DNA of 64,000 nt from assembly GCA_025056865.1 (NCBI GenBank), contig JANWVO010000025.1, forward strand, positions 62,001-126,000. Direction: 5' to 3'. Positions 34,039 through 43,040 of this stretch are shown one piece after another. Each line of letters begins with the position of its first letter. Positions within the stretch are counted from its first letter, which is position 1. The stretch is from Bryobacteraceae bacterium (lineage in GTDB: Bacteria > Acidobacteriota > Terriglobia > Bryobacterales > Bryobacteraceae). The notes beneath the pieces were generated by a model. The model searched no databases. It saw nothing but the letters and a program-made list of their open reading frames with translations, and had not been told where the DNA came from. Both the position numbers and the translations under genes were made by a program.

Positions 34039-35316
34039 TTATTCTGCGCGCTTTACTTTCAGACGCAAGCCCTGGATGCCGATGACGCGCACGCGCGCGC
34101 CGGCCTCGACCGGCTCGTCAGCCTCGGCCGTCCAGTACTCGCCCCGGACGAACACCGTACCCGTGGGGTTCAGCGCCGTCTGGGCGACGCCGGTTTCGCC
34201 AGCCATCGCCTCCATGCCCGTGGCGGGCGGGCGGAGCCGGGCGCGGATCACCAGGGACAGGAGGAACACCGTGATGATGCCGAAGGGGATGCTGACGGCC
34301 AGCGCCGTCGCCCAGCGGATGCGCAGCTCCGGCGGGCCTTCCACCAGCAGCACCGCCCCCAGCACCATGGCCACCACGCCGCCGGTGGCAAGAATCCCGT
34401 GCGACACGATCTTCGCCTCCAGAACGAACAGGACGACTGCGAGGACCAGCAGCCCCACGGCGGCGAAGTTGATGGGCAGCACCGAGAGCGCCAGCAGGCC
34501 GAGCAGCAGCAGAATGGCGCCGGAGACCCCCGGAAGGATCATGCCGGGTTGCGTGAATTCCCAATACAGCAGCAGGCCGCCAGTGACGAGGATCAGGAAG
34601 GCGAGGTTGGGATCCGCGAGGGCCTGCACCACGCGCTCGCGCAGGGTCAGCTCGTAGGGCTTCGTGGCGACCCCCGCCGTCTTCAGCGTCACCACGGAGC
34701 CGTCAGGGCGCTTCACCTGCCAGCCATCCAGCTTCGCCCACAGCTCCTGCTCGTCGCGCACCACGAGGTCGATGAGCTTCTCCTTCAGCGCCTCCTCGCT
34801 GGTAAAGGACTTTGCCTGGAGCACCGCCGCCTCCGCTGCCTGCCAGTTCCGGCCGTGGCGTCCGGCGAGGCTCCGCAAAGCGGCCGCGGCGTCGCTTTCC
34901 ACCTTCTTGCGCATCACCGGATCCATCGGCTCGCCCAGCGTCACCGGGGAGGCGGCTCCTGTCCGCGTGCCGGCGGCCATTGCCGCCACGTCGCCGCTCA
35001 ACAGAATGAAAAAGCCGGCCGATGCCGCCCGGCCGCCGGAGGGAGTGACGAAGGTGACCACGGGCACTGGCGAGGCACTGATGACTTCGATGATCTCCCG
35101 CGTGGCCTCCAGCAGCCCGCCGGGCGTGTTCAGCCGAATGAGCACGAAGGGCGCCCCCTCGTTCTTGGCCTGCCTGATGGCATGGCGGAGGATTTCGACC
35201 GATACCGGATGAATGACGGAGGAAAAATCGATGCTGACTGCCGCCATGCCGGCATCAGCAGGTAACGCGGCGACGATTCCGATTAGGATTGCCGAGATGG
35301 TGAGCAGCTTTTGCAC
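34039..35316 (-). CDS. NfeD long-form membrane serine protease
   Basis: 425 aa from GTG at 35316, chosen because GGAAGAG lies five bases upstream and it starts a clean signal sequence. The N-terminal ClpP-class protease domain (~25-220) contains [19 protein letters not shown] with the nucleophile Ser, and a downstream Lys-bearing [18 protein letters not shown] stretch for the Ser-Lys dyad. Four or five membrane helices follow (~230-360), then a C-terminal OB-fold NfeD domain ([23 protein letters not shown]). In archaea the homologous pair cleaves the C-terminus of its stomatin. Forms an operon with the slipin gene. Confidence 0.9.
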   Translation of the reverse strand: MQKLLTISAILIGIVAALPADAGMAAVSIDFSSVIHPVSVEILRHAIRQAKNEGAPFVLIRLNTPGGLLEATREIIEVISASPVPVVTFVTPSGGRAASAGFFILLSGDVAAMAAGTRTGAASPVTLGEPMDPVMRKKVESDAAAALRSLAGRHGRNWQAAEAAVLQAKSFTSEEALKEKLIDLVVRDEQELWAKLDGWQVKRPDGSVVTLKTAGVATKPYELTLRERVVQALADPNLAFLILVTGGLLLYWEFTQPGMILPGVSGAILLLLGLLALSVLPINFAAVGLLVLAVVLFVLEAKIVSHGILATGGVVAMVLGAVLLVEGPPELRIRWATALAVSIPFGIITVFLLSLVIRARLRPPATGMEAMAGETGVAQTALNPTGTVFVRGEYWTAEADEPVEAGARVRVIGIQGLRLKVKRAE

Positions 35317-35379
35317 GAGTGTCTCTTCCGCTTTCGGGATCAGGTTATCCCAGAGCGGAAGCACGGGGGAATCCAGAAG

Positions 35380-35413
35380 AAGGAACCCCTTCCCGCCATT
35401 CGGCGCGAAGGGG
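35380..35413 (-). terminator. Intrinsic terminator of the PEP-CTERM gene
   Basis: Outer stem CCCCTTC/GAAGGGG and inner stem CGCC/GGCG, followed on the minus strand by TTCCTTCTTCT. It lies 24 bases after the stop at 35438. Confidence 0.7.
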
Positions 35414-35437
35414 CATCATCCTGCGCAGCAATGCGAA

Positions 35438-36175
35438 TCAGAGTGTGGAGCCCCGTTTCCGCCGGGACTTCCACAGACCCAATAAGGTCAGGCCGGCACC
35501 CGCCATCCAAATCGTTGCTGGCTCAGGAATGACACCTCCGGATGGTGGTGAGTAATCAATATAAGAGGACAGGATTTCTACCCGTACTCCCGCCGGATTC
35601 CAACTGTGCGGATTCCAGGCCACGCTCGCATTACCCGGCGTAGGCCAATTGTAGACGATGACGGCAAGTTGATTGAGGCCGGGAATCAGCGTTCCCGGAG
35701 GAGCGGTGATAGGGCCCGTCCAAGCGGAGAAATCGTTGGAACCGTAAAAGGGGGTACCCAGGTAGGTGCCGTTCAAAATAATAGAGTTCAGAGCATTGTC
35801 GGTGGAAACGCGGAACGTAAATGTGCCAGTGGAAGCGACGTAGCCAGAGCCAAGCGTGAATGGGAGTACAAAATAGTAATACCCTTGGGGATCCCCGAAC
35901 ACGCCAGTTGAGTGGCCGTAGCCGGGCTGTGGCGAAATCCATCTCGAGTTTGTGTCGTTCGCTAACCAGAGTGGAAACGGAAAATCGGACGTGGACGTGG
36001 TGAAAGCTGGCGTAAACACAAATCCGGTAGACACGGGTACCGGACTATAGAAATACGTCCATGCCGGATCCGGGCTTCCTGGCGCGGAACTCCCCGTGCT
36101 TAAAAGCCCAGGAATCGGGGTTGCATGGATACACGAAGCGGCAAGGGCTATGAACGTGAACCCCAAAATCTTCAT
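35438..36175 (-). CDS. PEP-CTERM sorting-signal exported protein
   Basis: 245 aa. It has a signal peptide (KILGFTFIALAASCIHA), a beta-rich body, and a C-terminal tail IPEPATIWMAGAGLTLLGLW then RRKR, the classical PEP-CTERM signal cut by exosortase in Gram-negative bacteria with exopolysaccharide. The body resembles lectin-like sandwich proteins but matches no named family that I recognise. ATG at 36175 has GGAGG six bases upstream. GC content (about 50%) is far below its neighbours, and it has its own promoter and terminator, so it looks like a transferred single-gene unit. Confidence 0.85.
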   Translation of the reverse strand: MKILGFTFIALAASCIHATPIPGLLSTGSSAPGSPDPAWTYFYSPVPVSTGFVFTPAFTTSTSDFPFPLWLANDTNSRWISPQPGYGHSTGVFGDPQGYYYFVLPFTLGSGYVASTGTFTFRVSTDNALNSIILNGTYLGTPFYGSNDFSAWTGPITAPPGTLIPGLNQLAVIVYNWPTPGNASVAWNPHSWNPAGVRVEILSSYIDYSPPSGGVIPEPATIWMAGAGLTLLGLWKSRRKRGSTL

Positions 36176-36218
36176 ACAAACCTCCACCCGACGGCTGTCC
36201 GGCATCAAAACCTGCCCC

Positions 36219-36247
36219 ATGTTACACACTTCCCACAGTAGTGTCAA
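36219..36247 (-). promoter_or_regulatory. Sigma70-type promoter of the PEP-CTERM gene
   Basis: TTGACA (36247-36242), a 17-base spacer, then TAACAT (36224-36219), 44 bases before the start codon. It is one of only two good consensus -35/-10 pairs that I noted in the window. Confidence 0.7.
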
Positions 36248-37485
36248 GGCTGATCCCGTTCTAGTACTTTTGTTTTGCGCCATGTGAGACGCGCCCCCAT
36301 CACCAGCCGCTCCGGGTCCCTCGGGGCGGATCCACGTCCTCATCAGTTCCACTTTAGGAGCCAACTAGGGTGTAGTCTGCCGGTACCTTCGAAAGAGATC
36401 CGGAGCTTCAACACGCCGGTGTAGCGCGCTCGACGAAGACACTCCAAATGCACACAACTTCGGATGCCTCCCAGACGGGGTCAGCCCCGGGAAACCTTCC
36501 ACACCAACCTTGCTCAGAGTGGCCTTGTTTCCCCGCAGTTGTGGCGACCTTGCCTTCATTGACAAGTCCTCCCTCGGATGCCTGGTGGCGGCTGTCCGGT
36601 TTGCCGTCCGACGGGAAGGCCGATTCGATTCGAAGTCGAGGCTTTGCAACTTAGTTGGCGCACGCCCGGCCAAACTACCTCGCAACCAAATTGAATCCGT
36701 TGCGGATTCCGCAATCCGGTCTGTCGCCAGAGCCTCAACCAAAATGAAAGGTTGCGCATGTCTTCGGGCCGTTGAGTCCCCGCATCGAGCTCGCTCCGCG
36801 CGTAACTGCATCTGCCTGAAGCGATGCCGTAGTTGCAGTGGACCCGACCGGCTCTTTGCGTAGGCTAGAATTACGCTCCCTGCTGTTTGGGCGTTCAGCA
36901 GTGCCGAATTTGGGGGCGACGGCCCATCAGATCCCAGTGCCGCCATGACCGATCCGGGTGAGCGGCGGCGCCCGGGGAGGCGGTAATCGACGCCGAAAGT
37001 GACAACCGGCTTTGATCCAGACGACCGGTTTCCGGAGTAAAAGATCCTAAAAAGAGAATAGCTGATCCACATCGCCCCTTTCGCTTACCTTCTAGCAGGT
37101 TCCAGTACCTAGAACACGCTGACGTTCGCACGGAGATCCAGACTCAAAGAGCTTCCCTCTGCAGAACGCGGTTCACAGGCAACCGGCTCCGCACACCACC
37201 TGGTTCCCTTGCCTGGCCGGCGAAATGCTTTCGCTACCGCTCTTGCTCGATCTCTGTTTTGGATTCAATGCTTGCCACCGAGGCGGGCGAAGTACTTGGA
37301 CTCCCATGCCTCATGGTCCGGCTAGGCGAGCTCCCGGGTTGACCCTTCCCAAGACGGCCTGCAAGGCCCAATCCTCCTCTTTGCGCCTGAACACCGCCTG
37401 CGCCCGCTCCAATCACGCAGTGTAATTTCACTTCATGCGATTCTTACTGGTTCGGGCACGAGCATGGACTGCGGCAAGGCCAAGG
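36248..37485. other. 1.2-kb lower-GC region without a convincing gene
   Basis: GC is roughly 55-58% against nearly 70% around it. A 235-codon open frame on the minus strand (36365-37072) has no recognisable motif, no ribosome site and an Arg/Ser/Pro-rich composition typical of non-coding frames. I found no terminal inverted repeats, transposase remnant, tRNA or intron domain by eye. It may be decayed mobile DNA. Confidence 0.5.
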
Positions 37486-37689
37486 TTAGAGGATTGATCC
37501 GTAGAGACGGTGCCCGCCGTCCGTCAGGGGCGGGCCATAGAGCCGCCCCCATCCCCATGTCTCTTCTACCTCCCGGAACACCCACTTGACGGCCAGGTTG
37601 GCCGCATGCACCAGGTAAAGACCGGAACCAAGCGAGGAGACGCCGCCCGTGGTTTTCCCCGGCCAACTTGTCAAGGTGGGTGGAAACAA
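37486..37689 (-). pseudogene. Possible gene remnant downstream of accC
   Basis: A 67-residue frame begins with TTG right after the accC stop and contains GLYLVHAANLAVKWVFREVEE and TWGWGRLYGPPLTDGG. Its hydrophobic and aromatic pattern looks more like real protein than the shadow frames nearby. I do not recognise a family. It may be the truncated end of a lost gene, or chance. Confidence 0.3.
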
Positions 37690-39051
37690 TCAGGACTTTG
37701 CGGTCAAGCTGCGCTCCAGAAAACGCTGAATAAAGTGAGTATCGATCTCTCCGGCCTGGAACTCCCGGTCTGCCAGAATCTTCTGATGGAGCGGGATGGA
37801 TGTGTGGATGCCGTCGACGACGAACATCTCCAGGGCGCGCTGCATGCGCCGGATCGCCTCCTCCCGGTCCTTGCCGTGGGCGATCAGCTTGGCCACCAGG
37901 GAGTCGTAATAGGGCGGGATGACGCCGCCGGCATACACGGCTGTGTCGACGCGGATGCCAATGGAACCGGGCAGGCAAAGCGCCTGGATCTTGCCCGGCG
38001 AAGGCACGAATGTCGAGGGATGCTCGGCGTTGATGCGGCACTCGATCGCATGGCCGCGCATTTCGACCGGCCCGCCGAGGATCGAATCGAGCCGCTCGCC
38101 CTGAGCCACCCGCAACTGCGCCTTCACCAGATCCACGCCGGTCACCATCTCCGTGACCGGATGCTCCACCTGGATGCGCGCATTCACCTCGATGAAATAC
38201 AGCTCGCCGGTTTCGTCCATCAGGAACTCGACCGTGCCTGCGTTCGTGTAACCGATGGCGGCGAAGGCCTCCTTGAGCGCCTGGCACATTCGCTGCCGGC
38301 GTTCCGGCGTCAGCGCCGGGCTCGGCGACTCTTCAATCAGCTTCTGGTGCCGCCGCTGGATTGAGCATTCGCGCTCGCCGAGCACTTCGACGTTGCCATG
38401 CTCGTCGGCCAGCACCTGGAATTCGATGTGCCGCGGGCGCTCGATGAACTTCTCGCAGTAGAGATCCCCGTTGGAGAACGCATTCGCGGCTTCCTGCTGC
38501 GCCTGGGCGAACAGCGAAGGCAGCTCCTCCGGGCTTCGCACCACCCGCATGCCGCGTCCTCCGCCTCCGGCCGAAGCCTTCAGCATCACCGGGTAGCCGA
38601 TACGCGCCGCCGTCTCCTGCGCCTCCTCGGCCGTCTTCAGCACGCCCTCCGAGCCTGGCAGGATCGGCACCCCGTGCTCCTTCATCTTGGCCCGCGCGAG
38701 CTGCTTCAGGCCCATCATCCGGATCACTTCCGGAGTCGGGCCGATGAACTTGATTTCCGAAGCGCGGCAGACTTCGGCGAAATCTGCATTTTCGCTCAGG
38801 AATCCGTAGCCGGGATGGATGGCGTCGGCGTTGGTGATTTCGGCGGCGCTGATCACCGCCGGAATGTTCAGATAGCTCAGCGTGCTTCTGGCCGGCCCGA
38901 TGCACAGGGCCTCATCGGCGTAGCGGACGTGCAGCGAATAGCGGTCCGCCTCCGAATAGACGGCCACGGTGCGGATGCCGAGATCCTTGCAGGCGGCAAT
39001 GACGCGGACGGCGATTTCACCCCGGTTGGCGATGAGTACCTTCTGGAACAT
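37690..39051 (-). CDS. accC: Acetyl-CoA carboxylase, biotin carboxylase subunit
   Basis: 453 aa, standard length. It starts [17 protein letters not shown], has the ATP-grasp glycine loop [14 protein letters not shown], the catalytic region [22 protein letters not shown] and the C-terminal [10 protein letters not shown]-like region ([16 protein letters not shown]). It carboxylates the biotin on AccB with bicarbonate and ATP, the first step of fatty-acid synthesis. ATG at 39051 lies five bases after the accB stop. The transferase genes accA/accD are not in the window. Confidence 0.97.
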   Translation of the reverse strand: MFQKVLIANRGEIAVRVIAACKDLGIRTVAVYSEADRYSLHVRYADEALCIGPARSTLSYLNIPAVISAAEITNADAIHPGYGFLSENADFAEVCRASEIKFIGPTPEVIRMMGLKQLARAKMKEHGVPILPGSEGVLKTAEEAQETAARIGYPVMLKASAGGGGRGMRVVRSPEELPSLFAQAQQEAANAFSNGDLYCEKFIERPRHIEFQVLADEHGNVEVLGERECSIQRRHQKLIEESPSPALTPERRQRMCQALKEAFAAIGYTNAGTVEFLMDETGELYFIEVNARIQVEHPVTEMVTGVDLVKAQLRVAQGERLDSILGGPVEMRGHAIECRINAEHPSTFVPSPGKIQALCLPGSIGIRVDTAVYAGGVIPPYYDSLVAKLIAHGKDREEAIRRMQRALEMFVVDGIHTSIPLHQKILADREFQAGEIDTHFIQRFLERSLTAKS

Positions 39052-39056
39052 GCGTT

Positions 39057-39562
<506 letters not shown>

Positions 39563-39566
<4 letters not shown>

Positions 39567-40651
39567 GATGGCAGCACCAAAAGATCTTTCCCGACGGGCG
39601 TCAGGATCTCCGCTCCCGACTCCGTCACCAGCACAGTATCCTCGATCCGGACGCCGGCCGTGCCGGCCAGATAGACGCCCGGTTCCACCGTCACCACCAT
39701 GCCCGCCTCAAGAACATCATCGGACTTTGCCCCCAGCCGCGGGGCTTCGTGAATCTCGAGGCCCACGCCGTGGCCGGTGGAATGCGTGAAGTACCCCGCC
39801 AGACCTTCCGCCTTCAGCACGCGCCGCGCCGCGGCATCCACTTTCCTGGCCGGAACGCCCGCCCGCACTTCGGCCAGCGCCGCCTCCTGCGCCCGCCGCA
39901 CCGCGCGGAACAGCCGCAGGAAACCGCGCGAGGGCGGGCCGAGATGCACCATGCGCGTCATGTCGCTCATCCAGCCTGACACATTCGCGCCCATGTCGAT
40001 CAGCACCGGCCCGCGCCCCAGCTTTGCGTCCCCGGGCCGCGCGTGCGGCAGCGCGGCCCGCGCGCCCGCTGCGACGATCGTCTCGAACGCTGGCCCTTCC
40101 GCCCCCAGCCGTCTCATCCGGTAGTCCAGTTCGGCGGCCGCGTCCCGCTCGCTCATCTCCGGCCGCAATTGACGCGCCGTTTCCAGGAACGCCTCCGCGC
40201 ACAGCCTCGCCGAGGCCCGGATGGCGTCCGCCTCTTCAGTGGATTTCACCCGGCGCAGTTTCTCCACCAGTCCCCGCGACGCTGCCAGCTTCGCCTTCCT
40301 GCCGAGGCGCCGCGCCGTTTCCTGCCACACCTCATGGCTTACGCGATCCGCTTCCATGGCGAGCCGGCGGCACCGCCCGGCCACGTGCTTCCAGACGCCT
40401 TCCCAGGTGGAGCCGCGCACGATGCGCACGCGGCAGTCGCACTCTTCGTGCGCCTGGAGGTCATAGCGCGGATCCGTGAACAGGATGGCGCTTCCCGGGG
40501 AGAGAAACAGGATGCCGTTGCTGCCGGTGAACCCCGTCAGATAGCGGACGTTGGGCAGGTGCGCGACCAGCGCCGCGTCGCAACGCAGTTCTGACAGGGC
40601 CTTCAGCAGCTCGTGGCGCCTGCCGGCCCGGGCGTCGGTTGGTCTCGTCAA
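39563..40651 (-). CDS. M24 family Xaa-Pro peptidase
   Basis: 362 aa with an N-terminal creatinase-like domain (residues ~10-135, [18 protein letters not shown]) and a pita-bread catalytic domain. Metal ligands are intact: Asp pair in [17 protein letters not shown], His in [12 protein letters not shown], Glu in VTVEPGVYL and Glu in [10 protein letters not shown]. It removes residues before proline or splits Xaa-Pro dipeptides in the cytoplasm. The start is TTG at 40651. GGAGAG is only one base away, too close for a normal ribosome site, whereas TACAAT is eight bases away, so a leaderless start is likely. Confidence 0.9.
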
Positions 40652-40659
40652 ACTCTCCG

Positions 40660-40665
40660 ATTGTA
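40660..40665 (-). promoter_or_regulatory. -10 element of the M24 peptidase-accB-accC operon
   Basis: TACAAT on the minus strand, eight bases before the TTG start at 40651. No clear -35. Confidence 0.5.
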
Positions 40666-40688
40666 ACAGACGCGCCCGGCCAGACCGC

Positions 40689-41369
40689 TCAACCGCGATA
40701 GCTTCGCTTGATCATCGCCGCATAGCCCTCCAGCGTGAACCCGGGGCTGCGGACATAGTCCATGATGCGGCGCTCGCTGCGCCGCACCTCTTCCACCGCT
40801 TCCCGCAGCTTCTCCAGCCCGGCTTCCGGCACGGTGATCAGCCCGTTCTCATCTCCATGCAGCAGCTCGCCCGGACGCACAGGCAGGCCGCACACCGTCA
40901 CCGGCACGCCCACCCGCACAATGCGGAAGCAGGCATGCGAGGCGCAGGCGCCGCGCGCGAAGAAATGGAACCCCAGCGCCCGCACCTCCGGGAGATCGCG
41001 CACCGCGCAGTCCGACACCAGCCCCACTGCCCCCAGCCGCCGGAAGAAGGTCGCCATCACTTCGCCGCAATGGGCTGCGTAGTCCGGGAAGCCGCCGATC
41101 TCCTGAAGAACGACCACCGCAGGCTTCGGACTCGCCTCCACCAGCCGGTACAGCTCCAGGTGCCCTTCCGGCCCTCCCGGCGACGCCTGCGTCACCGTCT
41201 CCACCTGCGCGGTCACGGCGTAGCCGGTCATGCGGCCCAGCCCGGGGAACAGGCACCGCAGAGCGAGCGGCGCAAAGCCTGCGCTTCGCGGACGGACATT
41301 CAGAAGTTCAATCGCATTGGACAGGGTGGGCGTGTCGACTCCAGCCAGATACTCGGTCAGCGCATCCAT
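40689..41369 (-). CDS. RraA-like family protein (aldolase/methyltransferase-fold)
   Basis: 226 aa of the RraA / HMG-CHA aldolase family. Conserved blocks are DTPTLSNAIELLNVRPR, GYAVTAQVETV, CGEVMATFFRRLGAVGLVSDCAVRDLPEV (the typical Gly-Asp-Arg metal region) and GELLHGDENGLITVPE. Members include 4-hydroxy-4-methyl-2-oxoglutarate aldolases, and RraA inhibits RNase E in E. coli; many are misnamed menaquinone methyltransferases. I would not choose between these. GGGAGA before ATG at 41369 supports the start; the longer upstream frame runs through the divergent promoter. Confidence 0.85.
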   Translation of the reverse strand: MDALTEYLAGVDTPTLSNAIELLNVRPRSAGFAPLALRCLFPGLGRMTGYAVTAQVETVTQASPGGPEGHLELYRLVEASPKPAVVVLQEIGGFPDYAAHCGEVMATFFRRLGAVGLVSDCAVRDLPEVRALGFHFFARGACASHACFRIVRVGVPVTVCGLPVRPGELLHGDENGLITVPEAGLEKLREAVEEVRRSERRIMDYVRSPGFTLEGYAAMIKRSYRG

Positions 41370-41410
41370 CGTTCTCCCAATGTACTCCCGCGCCTTGCCC
41401 TGTTGCCGAT

Positions 41411-41440
41411 TTGACACTCCCTTGCAGCGGTCCCTACACT
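41411..41440 (+). promoter_or_regulatory. Sigma70-type promoter of the DUF507 gene
   Basis: TTGACA (41411-41416), an 18-base spacer, then TACACT (41435-41440). The expected start is about 25 bases before the ATG at 41472. Confidence 0.75.
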
Positions 41441-41471
41441 GAAAGATGAGGGCGACCGCGCCCCGCCCGGA

Positions 41472-42062
41472 ATGCTGCTTCCCAAGGAATTCGTCTCCTA
41501 CCTCAGCCGCAAGGTCACATCGGGCATCGGCTCGAATTACCTCGAAGTCATTGACCAGGGCGCCATCTCCGAGCTGATGGAAAAGATCATCCTCGACGAG
41601 CTCGCCGTCGAGGACCGTCTCAACGAGGAGGTCCGCAACCTGCTCGAAGAGTACTCCGTGTACATGGCCAACAACGGCATCAGCTACTCGGAGATGTTCC
41701 GCCGCATCAAGAACCAGCTCATCCAGCAGCGCAAGATCGTGCGCGCCAGCGGCCGCGAAACCGGCGACGGCATGAAGCTGAGCCGCGACAAAATCACGGA
41801 GATCTCCCACAAGCTCATCGCCGCGCTCCGGCGCTCCCGCGCCTGCCGTCTGAAGAAGGACCCCAACGACATCCGGCTGGAGCTCGTCCGCCTCATTACC
41901 GAGATCCTTCAGGTGGAGGAAAAGGCCGACCGACAGGCCCGCGAAAAGATCCGCAGCCACAAACGCGAGGTCATTGAAGGCACGGACGAGTGGAAGATCC
42001 TCCACGGCCGCTACTACGCCGAAGCCCTCAAGAGCTACGGCATCGACCTCGCCCGGCAATAA
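41472..42062 (+). CDS. Tandem DUF507 protein
   Basis: 196 aa, two related halves. Each begins with a basic helix and contains an I-x-E-x(2)-I-L-x-VE-type stretch: first half KEFVSYLSRKV to ILDELAVEDRLNEEVRNLL; second half MKLSRDKITEISHKLI to ITEILQVEEKADRQAREKI. It ends EGTDEWKILHGRYYAEALK, the DUF507 C-terminal signature. Highly charged, helical, cytoplasmic; function unknown, but widely conserved in Acidobacteria and Deltaproteobacteria. A good promoter precedes it; the ribosome site is weak. Confidence 0.8.
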   Translation: MLLPKEFVSYLSRKVTSGIGSNYLEVIDQGAISELMEKIILDELAVEDRLNEEVRNLLEEYSVYMANNGISYSEMFRRIKNQLIQQRKIVRASGRETGDGMKLSRDKITEISHKLIAALRRSRACRLKKDPNDIRLELVRLITEILQVEEKADRQAREKIRSHKREVIEGTDEWKILHGRYYAEALKSYGIDLARQ

Positions 42063-42095
42063 CGGGCCGCCGCGCCGCCCGTTAAGATACTGGCG

Positions 42096-43040
42096 ATGCC
42101 CTCCCGCACGATTGTCGTCATCGGCTCTCTCAACATGGATTTCGTCGTGCAGGTGCAGCGTCTGCCTGCCCCCGGCGAGACCGCGCGCGGAGAGAATTTC
42201 CGCATGATCCCCGGGGGCAAGGGCGCCAACCAGGCCTGCGCCGCCGCCCGCCTGGCCCGGGGGACGCCGGTGCGCATGATCGGACGCGTCGGCTACGATT
42301 CGTTTGCCGACCACCTGCGCGCCAGCCTCGCCGCGGCTGGCGTGGACACGTCCGGCATCCATGGCTGCCGCAGCGCGCCCACGGGCGTCGCGCTGATCTG
42401 GGTGGATCGCGCGGGGCAGAACTCGATCGTCATTGCGCCAGGAGCCAATGCGGAGCTCACGGCCGCCGACGTGGAAACGGAACGGGCCTGTTTTGTTTCC
42501 GCCTCCTGCGCGCTGTTCCAGCTTGAGTCGCCGATGGCGGCCGTCGCTGCCGGCCTGCGCCTCGCCCGCGACGCGGGCGCGCTGCCCATTCTGGATCCCG
42601 CTCCGGCCGCGCCGCTCGCGCCGGAGATCCTCGGGCTGGCCGGGCTGCTGACGCCCAACGAGACCGAAGCCTGCCTGCTGGCCGGCCTGCCGCCGCAGCG
42701 GATCACCCTGGCACAGGCCCCCGCGCTCGCCGCGGAGCTCCGCGCCCGTGGCGCACGCGCCGTTGTGCTCAAGCTCGGCGATCAGGGCTGCTTCTACTCG
42801 GGGCCGGAAGGCGAGTTCCACTCTCCGGCCTTCCGGGTGGAGGCCGTCGACGCCACTGCCGCCGGCGACACATTCAATGGCGCGCTCGCGGTGGCTCTCT
42901 CGGAAGGCACGCCGCTGCCGGAAGCGCTGCGCTTCGCCAATGCGGCTTCCGCGCTCTCAGTCACCCGGCCTGGCGCGCAGACGTCCATACCCTCGCGCGA
43001 GGAAGTCGACCGTTTCCTCAGCGGGCGGGCCGGGTTCTGA
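42096..43040 (+). CDS. rbsK: Ribokinase (PfkB family)
   Basis: 314 aa. The two PfkB signatures are present: PGGKGANQACAAARL near residue 43 and VDATAAGDTFNGALAVAL near 250, with the catalytic Asp in the latter. GSLNMDFVVQV at the N-terminus binds sugar. It would phosphorylate ribose or a related sugar; no sugar transporter is adjacent. TAAGAT lies seven bases before ATG. The last 23 bases overlap the 3' end of the convergent membrane-protein gene. Confidence 0.9.
   Translation: MPSRTIVVIGSLNMDFVVQVQRLPAPGETARGENFRMIPGGKGANQACAAARLARGTPVRMIGRVGYDSFADHLRASLAAAGVDTSGIHGCRSAPTGVALIWVDRAGQNSIVIAPGANAELTAADVETERACFVSASCALFQLESPMAAVAAGLRLARDAGALPILDPAPAAPLAPEILGLAGLLTPNETEACLLAGLPPQRITLAQAPALAAELRARGARAVVLKLGDQGCFYSGPEGEFHSPAFRVEAVDATAAGDTFNGALAVALSEGTPLPEALRFANAASALSVTRPGAQTSIPSREEVDRFLSGRAGF

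Noticed and set aside
36365-37072. A 235-codon frame in the low-GC region
   Set aside because: No ribosome site, no motif and a Ser/Arg/Pro-rich composition; retained only as part of the unexplained non-coding region.
36248-37440. Group II intron or IS remnant
   Set aside because: I looked for a domain V-like hairpin, reverse transcriptase or transposase fragments and terminal repeats and found none that hold up by eye.
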